Made by a program: the position numbers and the translations under genes. A DNA stretch of 5,857 nucleotides, from contig JAKSCN010000544.1 of the NCBI GenBank assembly GCA_022360595.1, positions 1-5,857 of the forward strand, read 5' to 3'. This document shows, in pieces, positions 4,764-5,857 of this stretch (position 1 is its first letter; each line of letters starts with the position of its first letter). The notes below the pieces were generated by a model, which saw only the letters and a program-made list of their open reading frames with translations, did not search any database and was not told where the DNA came from. This stretch comes from Chromatiales bacterium. Lineage in GTDB: Bacteria; Pseudomonadota; Gammaproteobacteria; Chromatiales; Chromatiaceae.

Positions 4764-5843
4764 ATGAACGAAGTCACCCCCTCACCTGCCGATATCGCGA
4801 AACGCCCTATTGTCGTGCCTCCCCACCCCGAGTGGCCGATCCTCTCGCCTGACGAGAAGGAGAACCTGAAAGCGCGTATCAAAGCTCAACTGAAAGCACA
4901 GAATGCCGTACTGGTCGCCCACTACTACACGGACGGAGACCTGCAAGAGCTGGCCGAGGAGACCGGCGGCTGCGTTGCCGATTCTCTGGAGATGGCCCGT
5001 TTCGGCAGTGTCCAGGAAGCCAAAACCCTGGTGGTCTGCGGTGTTCGCTTCATGGGTGAAACGGCCAAAATCCTCAACCCGGAGAAACGGGTGCTGATGC
5101 CTGACCTCAACGCCACCTGCTCACTGGATGAAGGCTGTCCCGCTGACGAATTTCGCGCTTTTTGTGATCATCACCCGGACCACACCGTGGTGGTCTACGC
5201 CAATACCAGCGCCGAAGTGAAAGCAAGAGCCGACTGGGTGGTCACCTCCGGCATTGCCCTGCCGATCATCACCCACCTGGCGGAACAGGGCGAACAGATC
5301 ATCTGGGCCCCAGACAAACACCTGGGGCACTACGTGCAGCGCCTAACCGGGGCTGAAATGCTATTCTGGCAAGGCTCCTGTGTCGTGCATGAAGAGTTCA
5401 AATCGGTCGCACTGGAGCGTGTGCGCCGACTGCACCCCGATGCCGCTGTACTGGTCCACCCGGAATCACCGGCTGCCATTGTGGATCAAGCCGACGTGGT
5501 GGGTTCCACCACAGCACTGATCAACGCTGTCACCTCGATGGACAACAAAGAGTTCATCGTCGCCACCGACGGCGGCATTTTCCACAAAATGAAACAACTG
5601 GCGCCAGGCAAAAATCTGATTGAAGCGCCCACTCAAGGCGAAGGCGCCACCTGCCAAAGCTGTGCTCACTGCCCATGGATGGGTATGAACGCCCTGCAGA
5701 ATCTGGCAGAGGTGCTGGAGACCGGCGCCAACCAGATCGAAATTGAACCCGGCATCGCCGAAAAAGCTGTGCTTCCTATCCACCGGATGCTCGACTTTGC
5801 CAAACAGCACAATATCGGCATGAAAAACAGAGGCAATGCCTAA
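4764..5843 (+). CDS. nadA: Quinolinate synthase NadA
   Basis: This 359-residue cytosolic [4Fe-4S] enzyme condenses iminoaspartate (made by NadB) with dihydroxyacetone phosphate to quinolinate, the second step of de novo NAD synthesis. Cluster ligands are C119 (NATCSLDEGC), C206 (QGSCVVHEE) and C303, the last Cys of CQSCAHC. All three are offset by exactly six residues from the ligands I recall for E. coli NadA (113, 200, 297). Active-site motifs include AHYY (H53, Y55), VYANTSAEVKA (Y145, N147), PDKHLG, VHPES (H232, E234) and GSTT. The length fits the E. coli-type family (about 347 residues), with a slightly longer N-terminus. I chose the ATG at 4764, which has a weak GAGA 7 bases upstream. 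An in-frame TTG at 4725 would overlap nrtR and lacks support. The gene appears complete and intact. It is the second gene of the nrtR operon; 14 bases follow its stop, so nadB or nadC may lie beyond the edge. Confidence 0.96.
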   Translation: MNEVTPSPADIAKRPIVVPPHPEWPILSPDEKENLKARIKAQLKAQNAVLVAHYYTDGDLQELAEETGGCVADSLEMARFGSVQEAKTLVVCGVRFMGETAKILNPEKRVLMPDLNATCSLDEGCPADEFRAFCDHHPDHTVVVYANTSAEVKARADWVVTSGIALPIITHLAEQGEQIIWAPDKHLGHYVQRLTGAEMLFWQGSCVVHEEFKSVALERVRRLHPDAAVLVHPESPAAIVDQADVVGSTTALINAVTSMDNKEFIVATDGGIFHKMKQLAPGKNLIEAPTQGEGATCQSCAHCPWMGMNALQNLAEVLETGANQIEIEPGIAEKAVLPIHRMLDFAKQHNIGMKNRGNA

Positions 5844-5857
5844 GAAACCTCTAATCA

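Noticed and set aside
4747..4767. Six-codon mini-ORF whose stop overlaps the nadA ATG (ATGA)
   Set aside because: It has no good ribosome binding site, and a short frame like this is easily produced by chance. It could only matter if ribosome profiling showed translation.

Overview
The window reads as chromosomal DNA of a gammaproteobacterium. The organism call is inference from protein character and moderately GC-rich codon use. The RND/adaptor pair and the small SCP2-like protein resemble those of environmental, often sulfur-oxidising gammaproteobacteria, but no rRNA or species marker is present. Five genes plus one gene cut by the left edge fill most of the sequence. No tRNA, rRNA, CRISPR array, insertion sequence or phage gene was seen.

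Left block, minus strand (1-1989): three co-directional genes, probably one operon read right to left. First is a 131-residue SCP2-type lipid-binding-domain protein. Next is a periplasmic adaptor (membrane fusion protein) with a signal peptide and an unusual Met/Gly/Pro-rich insertion in its hairpin domain. Last is the N-terminus of an RND efflux permease that runs off the window. The gaps are 81 and 67 bp, and the second holds a perfect 10-bp inverted repeat.

Centre (2002-2345 intergenic, then 2346-3896 on the plus strand): a divergent, AT-rich regulatory region separates the efflux block from a 516-residue dynamin-superfamily GTPase. The GTPase has complete G1/G3/G4 motifs and two membrane segments after the GTPase and helical region. 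Its leader carries an 8-bp inverted repeat just before the ribosome binding site. A strong intrinsic terminator follows the gene, so it looks like a monocistronic unit.

Right block, plus strand (4013-5843): a near-ideal sigma70 promoter overlaid by two matching 21-bp palindromes (core GTGT-N7-ACAC, 23 bp apart) drives a Nudix/winged-helix protein and quinolinate synthase NadA. I read this as an NrtR-type autoregulated NAD biosynthesis operon. The regulator would sense an NAD-derived metabolite, ADP-ribose in characterised NrtR proteins, and control de novo NAD synthesis through NadA. The regulator keeps a fully intact Nudix catalytic box, so it may also be an enzyme.

Most notable are the tandem operator architecture at the nrtR-nadA promoter and the stand-alone membrane-anchored dynamin-like GTPase. 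Nothing here clearly amounts to a wholly undescribed system.
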